IMG/VR virus record: IMGVR_UViG_3300043313_000303
Coordinates: 1 to 42,411 of that record
Strand: one strand, 5' to 3'
From: a virus
DNA: 42,411 bases
Positions within the stretch are counted from its first letter, which is position 1. Each line of letters opens with the position of its first letter. The position numbers were made by a program, and so were the translations under genes. The notes under the pieces are model-generated. The model made no database searches and was not told the origin of the DNA. It worked only from the letters and a program-made list of their open reading frames with translations. Of the stretch, positions 6,215-14,067 are shown in pieces.

Positions 6215-7448
6215 CGCCATCGTCGGCGGCTCCACCAGTGGACGCCTGCTCGCCTGCCCCGCCAGCCTGTCCCGCAACCGCGCATTGCCCGCGACCGCCG
6301 ACGCGCCCTCCGAGTACGCCGAGGAAGGCACCGCCATGCACGCGGTCATGGACTACCTGATGATCCAGCGCGCCCACGGCGCGACGTCCCTCGACATCAG
6401 CGCCTCGCTCGGCAAGGTCTTTCACGATCGCCCGCTGACCGACGAGCACCTCGATACGATGGTGTACCCGGCGCTGGGGCACCTCCAGACGCTGGAGCAG
6501 GAATACGACACCGGCTGCGCCTTCGATGTGGTCGGCGTCGAGAGCCGCGTCACCTTCCCCGGCATCCCCGGCGCCTTCGGCACCGTCGACCTGATCCTGC
6601 AGAACGACCGCTTCACCATCTTGGTCGACTGGAAATTTGGCCAAGGCATCGGCGTGCGCACCGTCTACAGCGACGGGCAGGGCGAGATCGTCAATCCGCA
6701 GCTGATGTACTACGCCGCCGCCGCCCTCAAGACCAAGCCGCGGCTGTTCACCGGCCGCCGCATCGTCGTCGCCATCATCCAGCCGCGCTCGCTCGAACCG
6801 CTTACCTTCACCGAAGTGACCCGTCGCGAGCTGAAGATGTTCGTCGAGGACCTGCACAATTCCGTGCTCGCCGCGGTCGACCGCGACCCGCCGATGCGCC
6901 GCGGCGAGCACTGCCGCTTCGCCCCCTGCAAGATCGCCTGCCCGCTGTGGACCGGCGCCGTGCTCGACCTGACCGCGCTCAGGCCGGTCGAGCGGACGAC
7001 GGCGGTAAAGGGGCCGACGCCCTACGGCGACTATCTCGCCCGCGCCAAGGCGCTCACCGACACCGTGCTCCAGTTCAAGGGCGAGCTGGACGCACAGATG
7101 CACGCCTACCTCGAAAACGGCGGCACCATCCCCGGCTGGCGTCTCAAGGCCAAGGCGACGCGGCGTCAGTGGATCGACCCGAAGGTCGTTTCCGAGGGCC
7201 TGCGCGACATCGGCTTCGCGAAGGCGGAGATATGGCGCGAGCCCGAGCTGGTCACCTTCCAGTCCGCCGAGGCGACCGCCAAGAAGCTCGGCGTCGCCAT
7301 TCCCGACGAGCTGCGTGTCGCCCCGCCGCCGAGCGGCACCACGCTCGCCACCACCGACGACCCGGCACCGGTGGTCGAGCCGGCCGCGCTGGTCGAGAAA
7401 TTCGCCGCGTCACTGCGGCTTCTGCAGCAACAGCAGGCCGGCAAGTGA
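6201..7448 (+). CDS. DUF2800 family RecB/Cas4-like nuclease
   Basis: This 415-residue protein belongs to the phage DUF2800 family of PD-(D/E)XK nucleases. SEYAEEGTAMHAV (about 37-49), D130 in AFGTVDLIL, VDWKFGQG (D143, K145) and the NPQLMYYAAA helix form the RecB-type active site. Four cysteines, C19 and C238-C243-C247, match the one-plus-three iron-sulfur pattern of Cas4/AddB, so an Fe-S clamp is likely. The probable role is a 5' or 3' exonuclease making ssDNA for recombination. ATG 6201 fits the family's N-terminus (MSRHSAIVGGSTSGRLLACP); the frame is open further upstream but overlaps the HNH gene. It is followed 30 bases later by its usual partner type. Confidence 0.85.
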   Translation: MSRHSAIVGGSTSGRLLACPASLSRNRALPATADAPSEYAEEGTAMHAVMDYLMIQRAHGATSLDISASLGKVFHDRPLTDEHLDTMVYPALGHLQTLEQEYDTGCAFDVVGVESRVTFPGIPGAFGTVDLILQNDRFTILVDWKFGQGIGVRTVYSDGQGEIVNPQLMYYAAAALKTKPRLFTGRRIVVAIIQPRSLEPLTFTEVTRRELKMFVEDLHNSVLAAVDRDPPMRRGEHCRFAPCKIACPLWTGAVLDLTALRPVERTTAVKGPTPYGDYLARAKALTDTVLQFKGELDAQMHAYLENGGTIPGWRLKAKATRRQWIDPKVVSEGLRDIGFAKAEIWREPELVTFQSAEATAKKLGVAIPDELRVAPPPSGTTLATTDDPAPVVEPAALVEKFAASLRLLQQQQAGK

Positions 7449-7478
7449 CTGCCGGCCCCATGAAGAGGACTGCGAATT

Positions 7479-8267
7479 ATGTCTGATATCGTGAAACGTG
7501 GCGAGCAGCTGCCCGCCGACTACATCTCCCGCCTGATGTCCGGGATCGCGGAGAGCCGCGCCCAGACCATCGTCGCCGGCGGCAAGCCGTTCTTCCGCAT
7601 GTCCCGCTCCGGGACCTACATCTTCGGCCAGAGCAGCGAAGAGATGCAGGAGGGCTCGCGCTGGGCCGTCAACATCATGACCATGAGCCACGGCTGGAGC
7701 TGCTGGGTCGACGGCGGCCCCAATCAGGCCAATGCGCTCGCCGGCGAGGTCATGACCGCGATGACCAACCCGCTCCCGCCGCGGCCGGACCCGATCGGCG
7801 ACGCCGCCTACAAGGACCAGCGCAGCTTCGAGATGAAGTGCCTCGACGGGGCCGATCAGGGCACCGAGGTGATCTACAAGATCAACTCCGTCGGCGGCAT
7901 CCGCGCCGTCGCCGAGCTGCTCGACGCCATCCACGCCCAGCTGGCGCGCGCGCCGGCCTACCCCTGCCCGGTGCTGACCTTCACCTCGGACAGCTACCCG
8001 CACAAGAAGTGGGGCCAGATCTACGTCCCGATCTTCACCGTGGTGGGCTGGGCCGACATGAACGGCAACCTGCAGGGCGACGACCAGCTCGCCCTGCCGC
8101 TCGCCGATCGCGTCCCGACCACCGAGCCGACCCGCCCGGCCGCGGAACCGGCACGCAAGCGCAAGGAGCCGCTCGGAACGGCCCCCGCGGCCGCAGCGGC
8201 GCCCGTGCAGCCCGCCCCGACGGCGCAGACCCACGTCGGGCAGCGCCGCCGCCCGAGTGCTGCCTAG
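7479..8267 (+). CDS. Conserved phage protein, probable ssDNA-handling partner of the DUF2800 nuclease
   Basis: The 262-residue protein has a globular N-terminal 200 residues (PFFRMSRSGTYIFGQ, WAVNIMTMSHGWSCWVDGG, SVGGIRAVAELLDAI, DSYPHKKWGQIYVPIFTVVGW) and a disordered, Ala/Pro-rich tail. I recognise the pattern from proteins following DUF2800 nucleases in phage replication modules, where ssDNA-binding or annealing proteins usually sit. It has no named fold that I can see, so that role is inference from position. Start ATG 7479 has AGAGGA about ten bases upstream. Confidence 0.7.
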   Translation: MSDIVKRGEQLPADYISRLMSGIAESRAQTIVAGGKPFFRMSRSGTYIFGQSSEEMQEGSRWAVNIMTMSHGWSCWVDGGPNQANALAGEVMTAMTNPLPPRPDPIGDAAYKDQRSFEMKCLDGADQGTEVIYKINSVGGIRAVAELLDAIHAQLARAPAYPCPVLTFTSDSYPHKKWGQIYVPIFTVVGWADMNGNLQGDDQLALPLADRVPTTEPTRPAAEPARKRKEPLGTAPAAAAAPVQPAPTAQTHVGQRRRPSAA

Positions 8268-8290
8268 CGCCTTCCCTGTGTCAATCCGCG

Positions 8291-8327
8291 TGGTCCGCAA
8301 TGCGGACCATGCGGACCATGCGGAGAT
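8291..8327. promoter_or_regulatory. Palindrome and 9-bp tandem repeats before the XRE gene (operator)
   Basis: TGGTCCGCAATGCGGACCA (8291-8309) is a perfect palindrome of nine-base arms around one base. The right arm TGCGGACCA is repeated directly at 8310-8318, and a partial third copy (TGCGGA) starts at 8319. The array ends six bases before the start of a helix-turn-helix gene and contains its ribosome site, so it is a good candidate for autoregulatory binding. The palindrome could also fold in the mRNA. Confidence 0.65.
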
Positions 8328-8332
8328 CGTCC

Positions 8333-8578
8333 ATGCCGGCCGACGACCTGCCCTTCGCCGCTTTCCTGCGTGACCAGCGCGAGATACACGGCCTGACATT
8401 GCGCGAGGCGGGAGCGCGGATCGGCTGCACCAAGACCCACATTCTGGACCTCGAAGCGGGCCGTTCACACAATCCGAAGATCATGACGCTGGTGGCGCTG
8501 GCGCGCGCCTACCGCCTCGACGTTGGCGATCTGGCCCGCCGTGCCGCCGCAACGTGCGCCCCGGGCGTGCGGCGATGA
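8333..8578 (+). CDS. XRE-family helix-turn-helix regulator
   Basis: This 81-residue protein is one XRE/Cro-type domain: FLRDQREIHGLTLREAGARI, then GCTKTHILDLEAGRSHNPKI as turn and recognition helix, then LVALARAYRLDVGDL. ATG 8333 is chosen for the GGAG eight bases upstream; earlier in-frame ATGs lie inside the 9-bp repeats. Its end overlaps the DNA polymerase start as ATGA, so it may adjust polymerase expression as well as its own through the palindrome just upstream. Confidence 0.85.
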   Translation: MPADDLPFAAFLRDQREIHGLTLREAGARIGCTKTHILDLEAGRSHNPKIMTLVALARAYRLDVGDLARRAAATCAPGVRR

Positions 8579-10785
8579 ACGCTCGCACAAAAATGCATTT
8601 CGCACATGCGCCGACGGACCCGGAGCGTGCTTGGGGCCCGACGTTTCCCATTGAGAAAATTGGGCTTATTGATTTTGAGAGCCGCGGCCGGGTCGACATC
8701 GCGGCCGGCGCCTATCGTTACGCTACGGAAGCCGACGCGGTCGTGCTGTCCTACGCGATCGGCATGGGGCCGGTACGCCGAATAGCGGTGCCCACTTTCC
8801 CGGCCACGCTCGACATGGTCGACCTGCCGACCGAGTTCCTCGCATTTCACGCCAAGGTGATGACCGGAACCGGGATCTGGGCGGCGTGGAACGCTTCCTT
8901 CGACCGCGCCATCTGGAACTACGCCGCCACCGGCTTCCCGCTGCTGGCGCCGCACCAGATCATCGACGTGATGGCGCAAGCCGTGGCCAGCGGATTGCCG
9001 CCGGACCTCTCCGCCGCGGCAGTCGCGTCGCACTCGACCAAGAAGCTGGCCAGCGGACGCGAGCTGATCCGGCTGTTCTGCCTGCCCGACAGCACCGGCA
9101 CGCCGCAGAGCCACCCGGCCGAGTGGTCAGCCTTCCTCGACTACGCCGACCGCGACATCGACGCCATGCGCTCGGTGTTCCTCGGCACTCGCCAGCTGGC
9201 GCTGGCCGAGTGGCGCGAATACTGGGCCATGGAGGCGATCAACGACCGCGGCGCGGCGATCGACCTGCCGATGGTCGAGGCCGCCAGCCGGCTCGCCGCC
9301 GAGGACAAGGAACGCGCCAAGGCCGAGCTGCGCGCCATCACCGGCGACCCCCAGATGACCGTCGACATGGTCAAGCGGCTGACCGCGTGGCTTCTCGACC
9401 GGCTGCCCGAAGAGGGCCGGGCGATCATCACCAAGCGCGACGAGGAGGTCGACGAGGACGGCGTGGTCATCAGGCCGGCCAAGCACGTGCTCACCCGGCG
9501 GCAGGTCGAGCGCCTGATCGCCTACGTCAAGGACCTTAATTCCCCCGAATTAACGTCCGCCTTGCGCCTGCTGCAGATCAGGCTCTACGGCGGCTCCAAG
9601 ACCCCGGCCAAGTTCGCCAAGATGCTCGCCAGTCACGTCGACGGCGTGCTCTACGGCCAGTACGTGTTCAACGGCGCCGCCCAAACAGGTCGGGCGTCGA
9701 GCCGCGGCGTGCAGGTGCACAATCTGGCGCGCGACACGCTGCCAAACGAGCTGGCGGTGATCGATGCGATCATCGGGGGGTGCAAATATGACGACCTTTC
9801 TGCACCCCCACAGGGGTGCGCAGGCGCCCAGCCTGTGCACCCCGACCCGGTGGCGCGCCAGCTCTCGCTGCTGATCCGCCCCGCCTTCGTGCCGGCCGGC
9901 GATAACGTGTTCGTCTGGAGCGACTGGAGCCAGATCGAGGCGCGCGTGCTGCCGTGGCTGGCCGGCGACGACCCCGGCGCGCTGGCCCGGCTGCAGGTGT
10001 TCCGCGACGTCGACGCCGACCCGACCGTGCCGGACCTCTACACCCGCACCGCCGCGGTGCTGTCGCACCTGCCGATCGAGCAGGTGACCAAGCCGGTGCG
10101 CCAGCGCGGCAAGGTCGCCGAGCTGGCGCTCGGCTTCGGCGGCGGGCTCGGCGCGCTGCAGAGCATGGCGGCCGGCTACGGCCTGCATCTGGAGGACGCC
10201 GAGGCGCGCCAGACCGTCGAGGACTGGCGCGCGGCCAACCCGTGGTGCGTCGAGTTCTGGGAAGAGCTGGAGGACGCGGTCGAGCAGGCGATGCGCCTGC
10301 CGGGGCTGCCGCAGCGCGCCGGGCGCGTCGTCTACACCTTCGCGCGTGAGTACCTCGGCGGCTCGCTGTTCTGCCAGCTGCCCTCGGGACGCTTCCTCAC
10401 CTACCGCAACCTGCACTACGAGCCGGTCGAGGAGAAGGACGACGACGGGCAGACGCTGCGTACGGTGCGCCAGCTGCGCTTCTCGCGCGGCCACGGCCGC
10501 GTCAAGCTGTGGCGCGGCATGCTGTGCGAAAACGTCGTGCAGGCGGTCGCCGCCGACGTCCTGCGTGGCACGCTGCGGCGGCTCGTCGACAGCGACTATT
10601 GCGTGCGCCTGCACACCCACGACGAAGTGCTGGTCGAGACAAACCTCTCAGAGGCTGCGTCAACCTCTGAGAGGTTGCGCGAAGTCATGCAGCGCGGCTT
10701 CGACTGGAGCGAGGGCCTGCCGCTGATGAGCGAGGAGACGCTCGGCTATTACTACACCAAGCATGAGGGGAGCCACGGGCTATGA
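8575..10785 (+). CDS. Family A DNA polymerase with 3'-5' exonuclease domain
   Basis: This 736-residue enzyme is the replicative polymerase. The N-terminal exonuclease has the DxE motif LIDFES (D33, E35) and WAAWNASFDRAIW. The polymerase motifs are A, VWSDWSQIEARVL (catalytic D450), B, RQRGKVAELALGFGGG (K513), and C, HTHDEVLVE (H682, D683, E684), where motif A has Trp in place of the usual Tyr, as in many phage relatives. Two loops carry DNA palindromes that look inserted in frame: codons 401-423 between the domains and codons 690-701 after motif C. ATG 8575 overlaps the XRE stop; the TGA overlaps an HNH start, so the module is translationally linked. Confidence 0.95.
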   Translation: MNARTKMHFAHAPTDPERAWGPTFPIEKIGLIDFESRGRVDIAAGAYRYATEADAVVLSYAIGMGPVRRIAVPTFPATLDMVDLPTEFLAFHAKVMTGTGIWAAWNASFDRAIWNYAATGFPLLAPHQIIDVMAQAVASGLPPDLSAAAVASHSTKKLASGRELIRLFCLPDSTGTPQSHPAEWSAFLDYADRDIDAMRSVFLGTRQLALAEWREYWAMEAINDRGAAIDLPMVEAASRLAAEDKERAKAELRAITGDPQMTVDMVKRLTAWLLDRLPEEGRAIITKRDEEVDEDGVVIRPAKHVLTRRQVERLIAYVKDLNSPELTSALRLLQIRLYGGSKTPAKFAKMLASHVDGVLYGQYVFNGAAQTGRASSRGVQVHNLARDTLPNELAVIDAIIGGCKYDDLSAPPQGCAGAQPVHPDPVARQLSLLIRPAFVPAGDNVFVWSDWSQIEARVLPWLAGDDPGALARLQVFRDVDADPTVPDLYTRTAAVLSHLPIEQVTKPVRQRGKVAELALGFGGGLGALQSMAAGYGLHLEDAEARQTVEDWRAANPWCVEFWEELEDAVEQAMRLPGLPQRAGRVVYTFAREYLGGSLFCQLPSGRFLTYRNLHYEPVEEKDDDGQTLRTVRQLRFSRGHGRVKLWRGMLCENVVQAVAADVLRGTLRRLVDSDYCVRLHTHDEVLVETNLSEAASTSERLREVMQRGFDWSEGLPLMSEETLGYYYTKHEGSHGL
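9776..9843. repeat. Paired hairpins inside the polymerase gene
   Basis: GGGGGTGCA (9776-9784) and TGCACCCCC (9801-9809) are perfect inverted copies. Immediately after, GGGGTGCGCAGG (9813-9824) pairs with CCTGTGCACCCC (9832-9843) with one mismatch. The segment encodes a linker between exonuclease and polymerase domains, so it looks like a palindromic element tolerated in frame. Confidence 0.75.
10642..10676. repeat. Perfect 13-bp inverted repeat inside the polymerase gene
   Basis: AACCTCTCAGAGG (10642-10654) and CCTCTGAGAGGTT (10664-10676) are perfect inverted copies with a nine-base loop. Each arm is itself almost self-complementary (CCTCT/AGAGG). It encodes a surface segment soon after catalytic motif C. 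Confidence 0.85.
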
Positions 10786-11399
10786 CGCCGGAAAACAGGG
10801 AAAAATTGCGCGTGGCTAATACTACGCACGGCATGAGCCACACGGCGATCTATCGCCAGTGGCACGCGATGATCACACGCTGTACAAACCCCAACATAAA
10901 TCACTGGCACCGCTACGGCGGGCGCGGCATCACGGTGTGCGATGCGTGGCGCGATTTCACTGTTTTCTTTTCCGATATGGGTGCGAGTTGGCGAGCTGGT
11001 CTCACGATCGAGCGGATCAACAACGATGAAGGCTACGCACCGGGAAACTGCAAGTGGGCGACGCGGCAAGAGCAGGCGCGTAACAGGCGTCGCTTACGTA
11101 TGCTTGATACGCCATGGGGGCGTGTAACTTTGGTCGAAGCTGCGGAACGCAGCGGCATTTGCGCCACGACGATTGCGTCTCGGATCAAAGCGAAAAGCGA
11201 CCCATTTATTTTGCACAATGCCAATCTTGGCAGGAAGCACGCAAGCTACGCGCGCAGCACCGATCGCTACCTCGACACGCCATGGGGTCGGATGAACCTA
11301 GCAGACACCGCACGACGTGCCGGGCTCACACGAGATGCTTTGCTGTGGCGGCTCGGCAAGGGACTGAGCGTCGCTGAAATTGTCGGGGCGCAAGCATGA
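10782..11399 (+). CDS. HNH endonuclease with two C-terminal HTH repeats
   Basis: The 205-residue protein is a free-standing phage HNH nuclease: RYGGRGITVCDAWRDF, DMGASWRAGLTIERINNDEG and YAPGNCKWATRQEQARNRR are hallmarks of the family. After it come two similar DNA-reading units, LDTPWGRVTLVEAAERSG and LDTPWGRMNLADTARRAG, each followed by a recognition-like helix. Less biased codon use marks it as a newcomer between polymerase and helicase. Both ends use ATGA overlaps, so insertion preserved or rebuilt the coupling. Probably a homing endonuclease; its cut site may be in a nearby replication gene of HNH-free relatives. Confidence 0.9.
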   Translation: MTPENREKLRVANTTHGMSHTAIYRQWHAMITRCTNPNINHWHRYGGRGITVCDAWRDFTVFFSDMGASWRAGLTIERINNDEGYAPGNCKWATRQEQARNRRRLRMLDTPWGRVTLVEAAERSGICATTIASRIKAKSDPFILHNANLGRKHASYARSTDRYLDTPWGRMNLADTARRAGLTRDALLWRLGKGLSVAEIVGAQA

Positions 11400-12841
11400 G
11401 ACCGGCGTCTGATCTCAGAGAATATCAGCAGAGAATAGCTACTTTTTTATATGAGCATGATGAAGGTCTTTGCGTGCTGCGCCCCGGCGGCGGCAAGACC
11501 GTCGCCGCGCTGACCGCGATCTGCGACCTGCTCGACGATGGTGTGATCCGTCACGCGCTGGTGATCGCGCCCAAGCGGGTCGCGCGCGTGGTGTGGCCGG
11601 ACGAGCTGGCGCAGTGGGAGCACACCGCCAAGCTGCTGACCTGTCAGGTGCTCGACGGCTCGCCCGAGAAGCGGCTGGCGGCGCTGAAAAATTCGATCGA
11701 CTACCAGCTCACCATCGTCGGGCTCGACGTGGTGCAGTGGCTGATGGAGGCGCTCCTAGACTTCCATACTGACCACGCGCTCTATGACCTGCTGGTGATC
11801 GACGAGGCGAGCCGCCTGCGCAACCCGTCGGGCGAGCGCGCCAAGGCGCTGGCGAAGTATGCGCACCACTGGCGCATGATCTGGGGCCTGAGCGGAACGC
11901 TGCGCCCGTCGAGCGCGCTGGATTTATTCATGCCGGCGCGCGTGGTGACCCGCGGCAAGCTGTGGGGGCGTTCGTTCTGGCAGTGGCGCAAGGAACATTT
12001 CTATCCCGTAGACTACAGCGGCTACGACTGGCGCGCTCTGCCCGGCGCCGAGGAGAAGCTGAACGCCGCCTTGGCGCCGCTCACCGTGACGGTGGCCGAG
12101 GGCGAGATGCCGACGGTCACCCCGACGATCGTGCTCGACAAGGTCGAGCTGCCGCCGGCCGCGCGCAAGCAGTACCGCGACATGCAGGCGCGCCTGATGG
12201 CAGACGCCGGCGACGAGCGGGTGATCGCCGGCTCCGCCGCGATCGCCACCGGCAAGCTGGCGCAGATGGCGAACGGCTTCGTCTACGGCGAGGGCGCGGA
12301 CATCCCGGCGAACGACGTCCACGGCATCCACAACGCCAAGCGCGACTGGCTGCGCGATCTGATCGAGGAGGCGACCGCGCCGACCTTGATCGTCTACGAG
12401 TATCAGGCCGACTGGCGCATGCTGGAGCACGAGGTCGTGCTGGCGACCAAGCAGGACTTCCGCTACCTCGGCGCCGGCGTATCCGACAGGCAGGCCGCCG
12501 CCAATATCGCGGACTGGAACGCCGGGCGCCTGCGCTTCATGGGCCTGCACCCGGCGAGCGGCGGGCACGGGCTCAACCTGCAGCACGGCGGCGCCGACAT
12601 GGCGTGGATAAGCCCGACGTGGTCGCCCGAGTTGTGGGAGCAGACCATCGCGCGCCTCGCGCGCCCGGGCCAGACGCGGCCCGTCGTGGTGCGCGTGTGC
12701 GTCGCGACCGACACGGTCGACGAGCTGAAGCTCGACCGCGTCCACTTCAAGATGGGCGCACAGGAGGCGTTCGAGGCTTGGCTGCGCCGTTGGCACGCGG
12801 ATGCTGCTCGTCAAAATGCGCCAGCGTGCCCCGCAGCGTGA
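11396..12841 (+). CDS. SNF2/DEAD-like superfamily 2 helicase
   Basis: This 481-residue ATPase belongs to the phage SNF2-like helicases that accompany family A polymerases. Motif I is LRPGGGKT (K34), II is VIDEAS (D136-S139, followed by RLRNP), III is LSGTL (166-169), and the C-terminal lobe has GLNLQHGGADMAWISPTWSPELWEQTIARLARPGQ, quoted in parts as motifs V-VI. Length is normal and no inactivating change is seen. ATG 11396 overlaps the HNH stop. The last 95 bases overlap a convergent gene on the other strand, an unusually long antisense overlap. Confidence 0.93.
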   Translation: MRPASDLREYQQRIATFLYEHDEGLCVLRPGGGKTVAALTAICDLLDDGVIRHALVIAPKRVARVVWPDELAQWEHTAKLLTCQVLDGSPEKRLAALKNSIDYQLTIVGLDVVQWLMEALLDFHTDHALYDLLVIDEASRLRNPSGERAKALAKYAHHWRMIWGLSGTLRPSSALDLFMPARVVTRGKLWGRSFWQWRKEHFYPVDYSGYDWRALPGAEEKLNAALAPLTVTVAEGEMPTVTPTIVLDKVELPPAARKQYRDMQARLMADAGDERVIAGSAAIATGKLAQMANGFVYGEGADIPANDVHGIHNAKRDWLRDLIEEATAPTLIVYEYQADWRMLEHEVVLATKQDFRYLGAGVSDRQAAANIADWNAGRLRFMGLHPASGGHGLNLQHGGADMAWISPTWSPELWEQTIARLARPGQTRPVVVRVCVATDTVDELKLDRVHFKMGAQEAFEAWLRRWHADAARQNAPACPAA

Positions 12842-13028
12842 CCGGGATCGCGTCGATGATCTTGTCGCGCGTGGTGTCGTCGGTGCGCGCCAGCATGGTG
12901 GCGATCGCGCGGATGAACGTGAGCAGCACCACCGCCTTGGCCTTGTCGCGTATGACCGGCTCGACCTGCTTGTAGAGGTCATCGACCATGCGGTTGACGA
13001 GGGGGGTGGCGTCCGGCGTCGGTTTCAT
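12747..13028 (-). CDS. Unknown helical protein at the end of the regulatory cassette
   Basis: The 93-residue protein is helical (LVNRMVDDLYKQVEPVIRDKAKAVVLLTFIRAIATML), with a basic, proline-rich tail. ATG 13028 overlaps the GcrA stop as ATGA. Its last 95 bases lie opposite the helicase's C-terminal codons; both frames show reasonable coding bias, so both are kept. No family recognised. Confidence 0.65.
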   Translation of the reverse strand: MKPTPDATPLVNRMVDDLYKQVEPVIRDKAKAVVLLTFIRAIATMLARTDDTTRDKIIDAIPVTLRGTLAHFDEQHPRANGAAKPRTPPVRPS

Positions 13029-13528
13029 GTGCTTGCCCTGTCGCGCACCATCCCGACCATCCGGCCGCAGCTGATCCCGGTGTGATAGGCGCAGTAGGTC
13101 TTGCCCGCGGTCGGCGCGCCGCAGAACAGGAACGGCACCCGGTCGCCGTGCGGCCAGCGGCAGGTGTTGTCGGTGAGCTGGAACAGCGTGATGCGGGTCC
13201 CCGGCGCCGGGCGCGGCACCTCCATCACCTTCCAGCGCGGCAGCACGCACGGCACCGGCTCGGGCGCGACCGCGGCCGGCGCCTCGGCCACCAGCGTCAC
13301 GGCGCGCTTGCGCTTGTCGCCGCGGAACACCTTGCGCGGCCGTTGCGCCAGTTTCATCCTGCGGGCCTTCCCGATGCAGGCGTTCTTCGACACTTCCATA
13401 CCCCATTCCGCCGACAGTTGCGCGGCGATCACGTCGAACGACAGCTTCTTGTTGGCGTGCAGCGCGCGCAGCCGCGCCACGCGGTATTCGTCCCAGATGA
13501 TCTCGCCGGGGGCGCGGTGGTGCTTCAT
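13025..13528 (-). CDS. GcrA-family cell cycle regulator
   Basis: GcrA is an alphaproteobacterial factor that binds sigma-70 RNA polymerase and activates promoters with methylated GANTC sites. This 167-residue copy has the N-terminal HTH region (LRALHANKKLSFDVIAAQLS, VSKNACIGKARRMKL), a variable basic linker, and the C-terminal signature NTCRWPHGD ... FLFCGAPTAGKTYCAYH. The opening segment differs from host GcrA, where a W-T-D-E motif is usual; here it is IIWDEYRVARL. Phage copies are known and are thought to redirect host or phage transcription. ATG 13528 overlaps the upstream HTH stop as ATGA. It sits with two other DNA-binding proteins. Confidence 0.87.
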   Translation of the reverse strand: MKHHRAPGEIIWDEYRVARLRALHANKKLSFDVIAAQLSAEWGMEVSKNACIGKARRMKLAQRPRKVFRGDKRKRAVTLVAEAPAAVAPEPVPCVLPRWKVMEVPRPAPGTRITLFQLTDNTCRWPHGDRVPFLFCGAPTAGKTYCAYHTGISCGRMVGMVRDRAST

Positions 13529-13728
13529 CGCTTCTTTCCGTTGCTCATGTAGGCGCGCACCCGGTCGATCGTGGTCAGCCGCGGCAGGCGCCCGGACTGC
13601 AGCCGCGGGATCAGGTGGCCGTCATTGGCCGCCAGTATCCCGAATTTTGTCCTGTCGAGATTGTTCCGCGCGCGGTAGTCGTTGATCTCGTCGATCAGGC
13701 GGCGCACGTCAGGGTGTAGTTTTCGCAT
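13525..13728 (-). CDS. Small HTH-like DNA-binding protein
   Basis: This 67-residue protein reads LIDEINDYRARNNLDRTKFG, then ILAANDGHLIPRLQSGRLPR, then LTTIDRVRAYMSNGKKR. The NDGHLIPRLQSG..PRLTTIDRV part resembles the small alphaproteobacterial HTH proteins in which a recognition helix precedes a TIxxVxxY helix. ATG 13728 is preferred over 13734 because GAGGA then lies six bases upstream. It overlaps the LuxR-type gene by 20 bases and GcrA by four. Confidence 0.7.
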   Translation of the reverse strand: MRKLHPDVRRLIDEINDYRARNNLDRTKFGILAANDGHLIPRLQSGRLPRLTTIDRVRAYMSNGKKR

Positions 13729-13912
13729 TCCCATTCCTCGTGTAGAGCAGCGCCAGCTCGGTGCGGTTGCGCACCGCAAAGCGGGTGTAGAGCAAGTGCA
13801 GCATCATCTTGACGGTGCCCTCGCCCACGTTCATGGCGCGCGCGATCGCCTTGTTCGGGTGCCCGGCGACGACGTGGTCGAGCAGCTCGCGCTGGCGCTT
13901 GGTCAGCCTCAT
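13709..13912 (-). CDS. LuxR-type (GerE) helix-turn-helix protein
   Basis: The 67 residues make up one GerE domain without a sensor: LTKRQRELLDHVVAGHPNKA, IARAMNVGEGTVKMMLHLLY, then TRFAVRNRTELALLY. The recognition helix follows the canonical G-N-x-x-I/E-G-T-V-K pattern. Free-standing GerE domains can activate or compete at host promoters. ATG 13912 overlaps the stop of the small gene at 13909 as ATGA. Confidence 0.85.
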   Translation of the reverse strand: MRLTKRQRELLDHVVAGHPNKAIARAMNVGEGTVKMMLHLLYTRFAVRNRTELALLYTRNGNAKTTP

Positions 13913-14067
13913 TCAACCACCTCGTAGTCGCGCCGGAACGCCGCTTCAATTGCCTCGGCGATCTGGACCGCGAGGTAGGTCAGACCGTTCGGCTGGGTGG
14001 CGCGGTTGTCCGCGTAATGGCACAAGAACAGATGCCACTCGTCCGCGTTTGATCCCTGCGGTCTCAC
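13909..14067 (-). CDS. Unknown 52-residue protein
   Basis: A short gene fills the gap between its neighbours: GTG 14067 overlaps the upstream TGA as GTGA, and its own TGA (13911-13909) overlaps the LuxR-type start as ATGA. The product reads as coding (ADEWHLFLCHYADNRATQPN then a helix LAVQIAEAIEAAFRRDY). No family recognised. The double coupling and G/C-biased third positions argue that it is real. Confidence 0.7.
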   Translation of the reverse strand: MRPQGSNADEWHLFLCHYADNRATQPNGLTYLAVQIAEAIEAAFRRDYEVVE

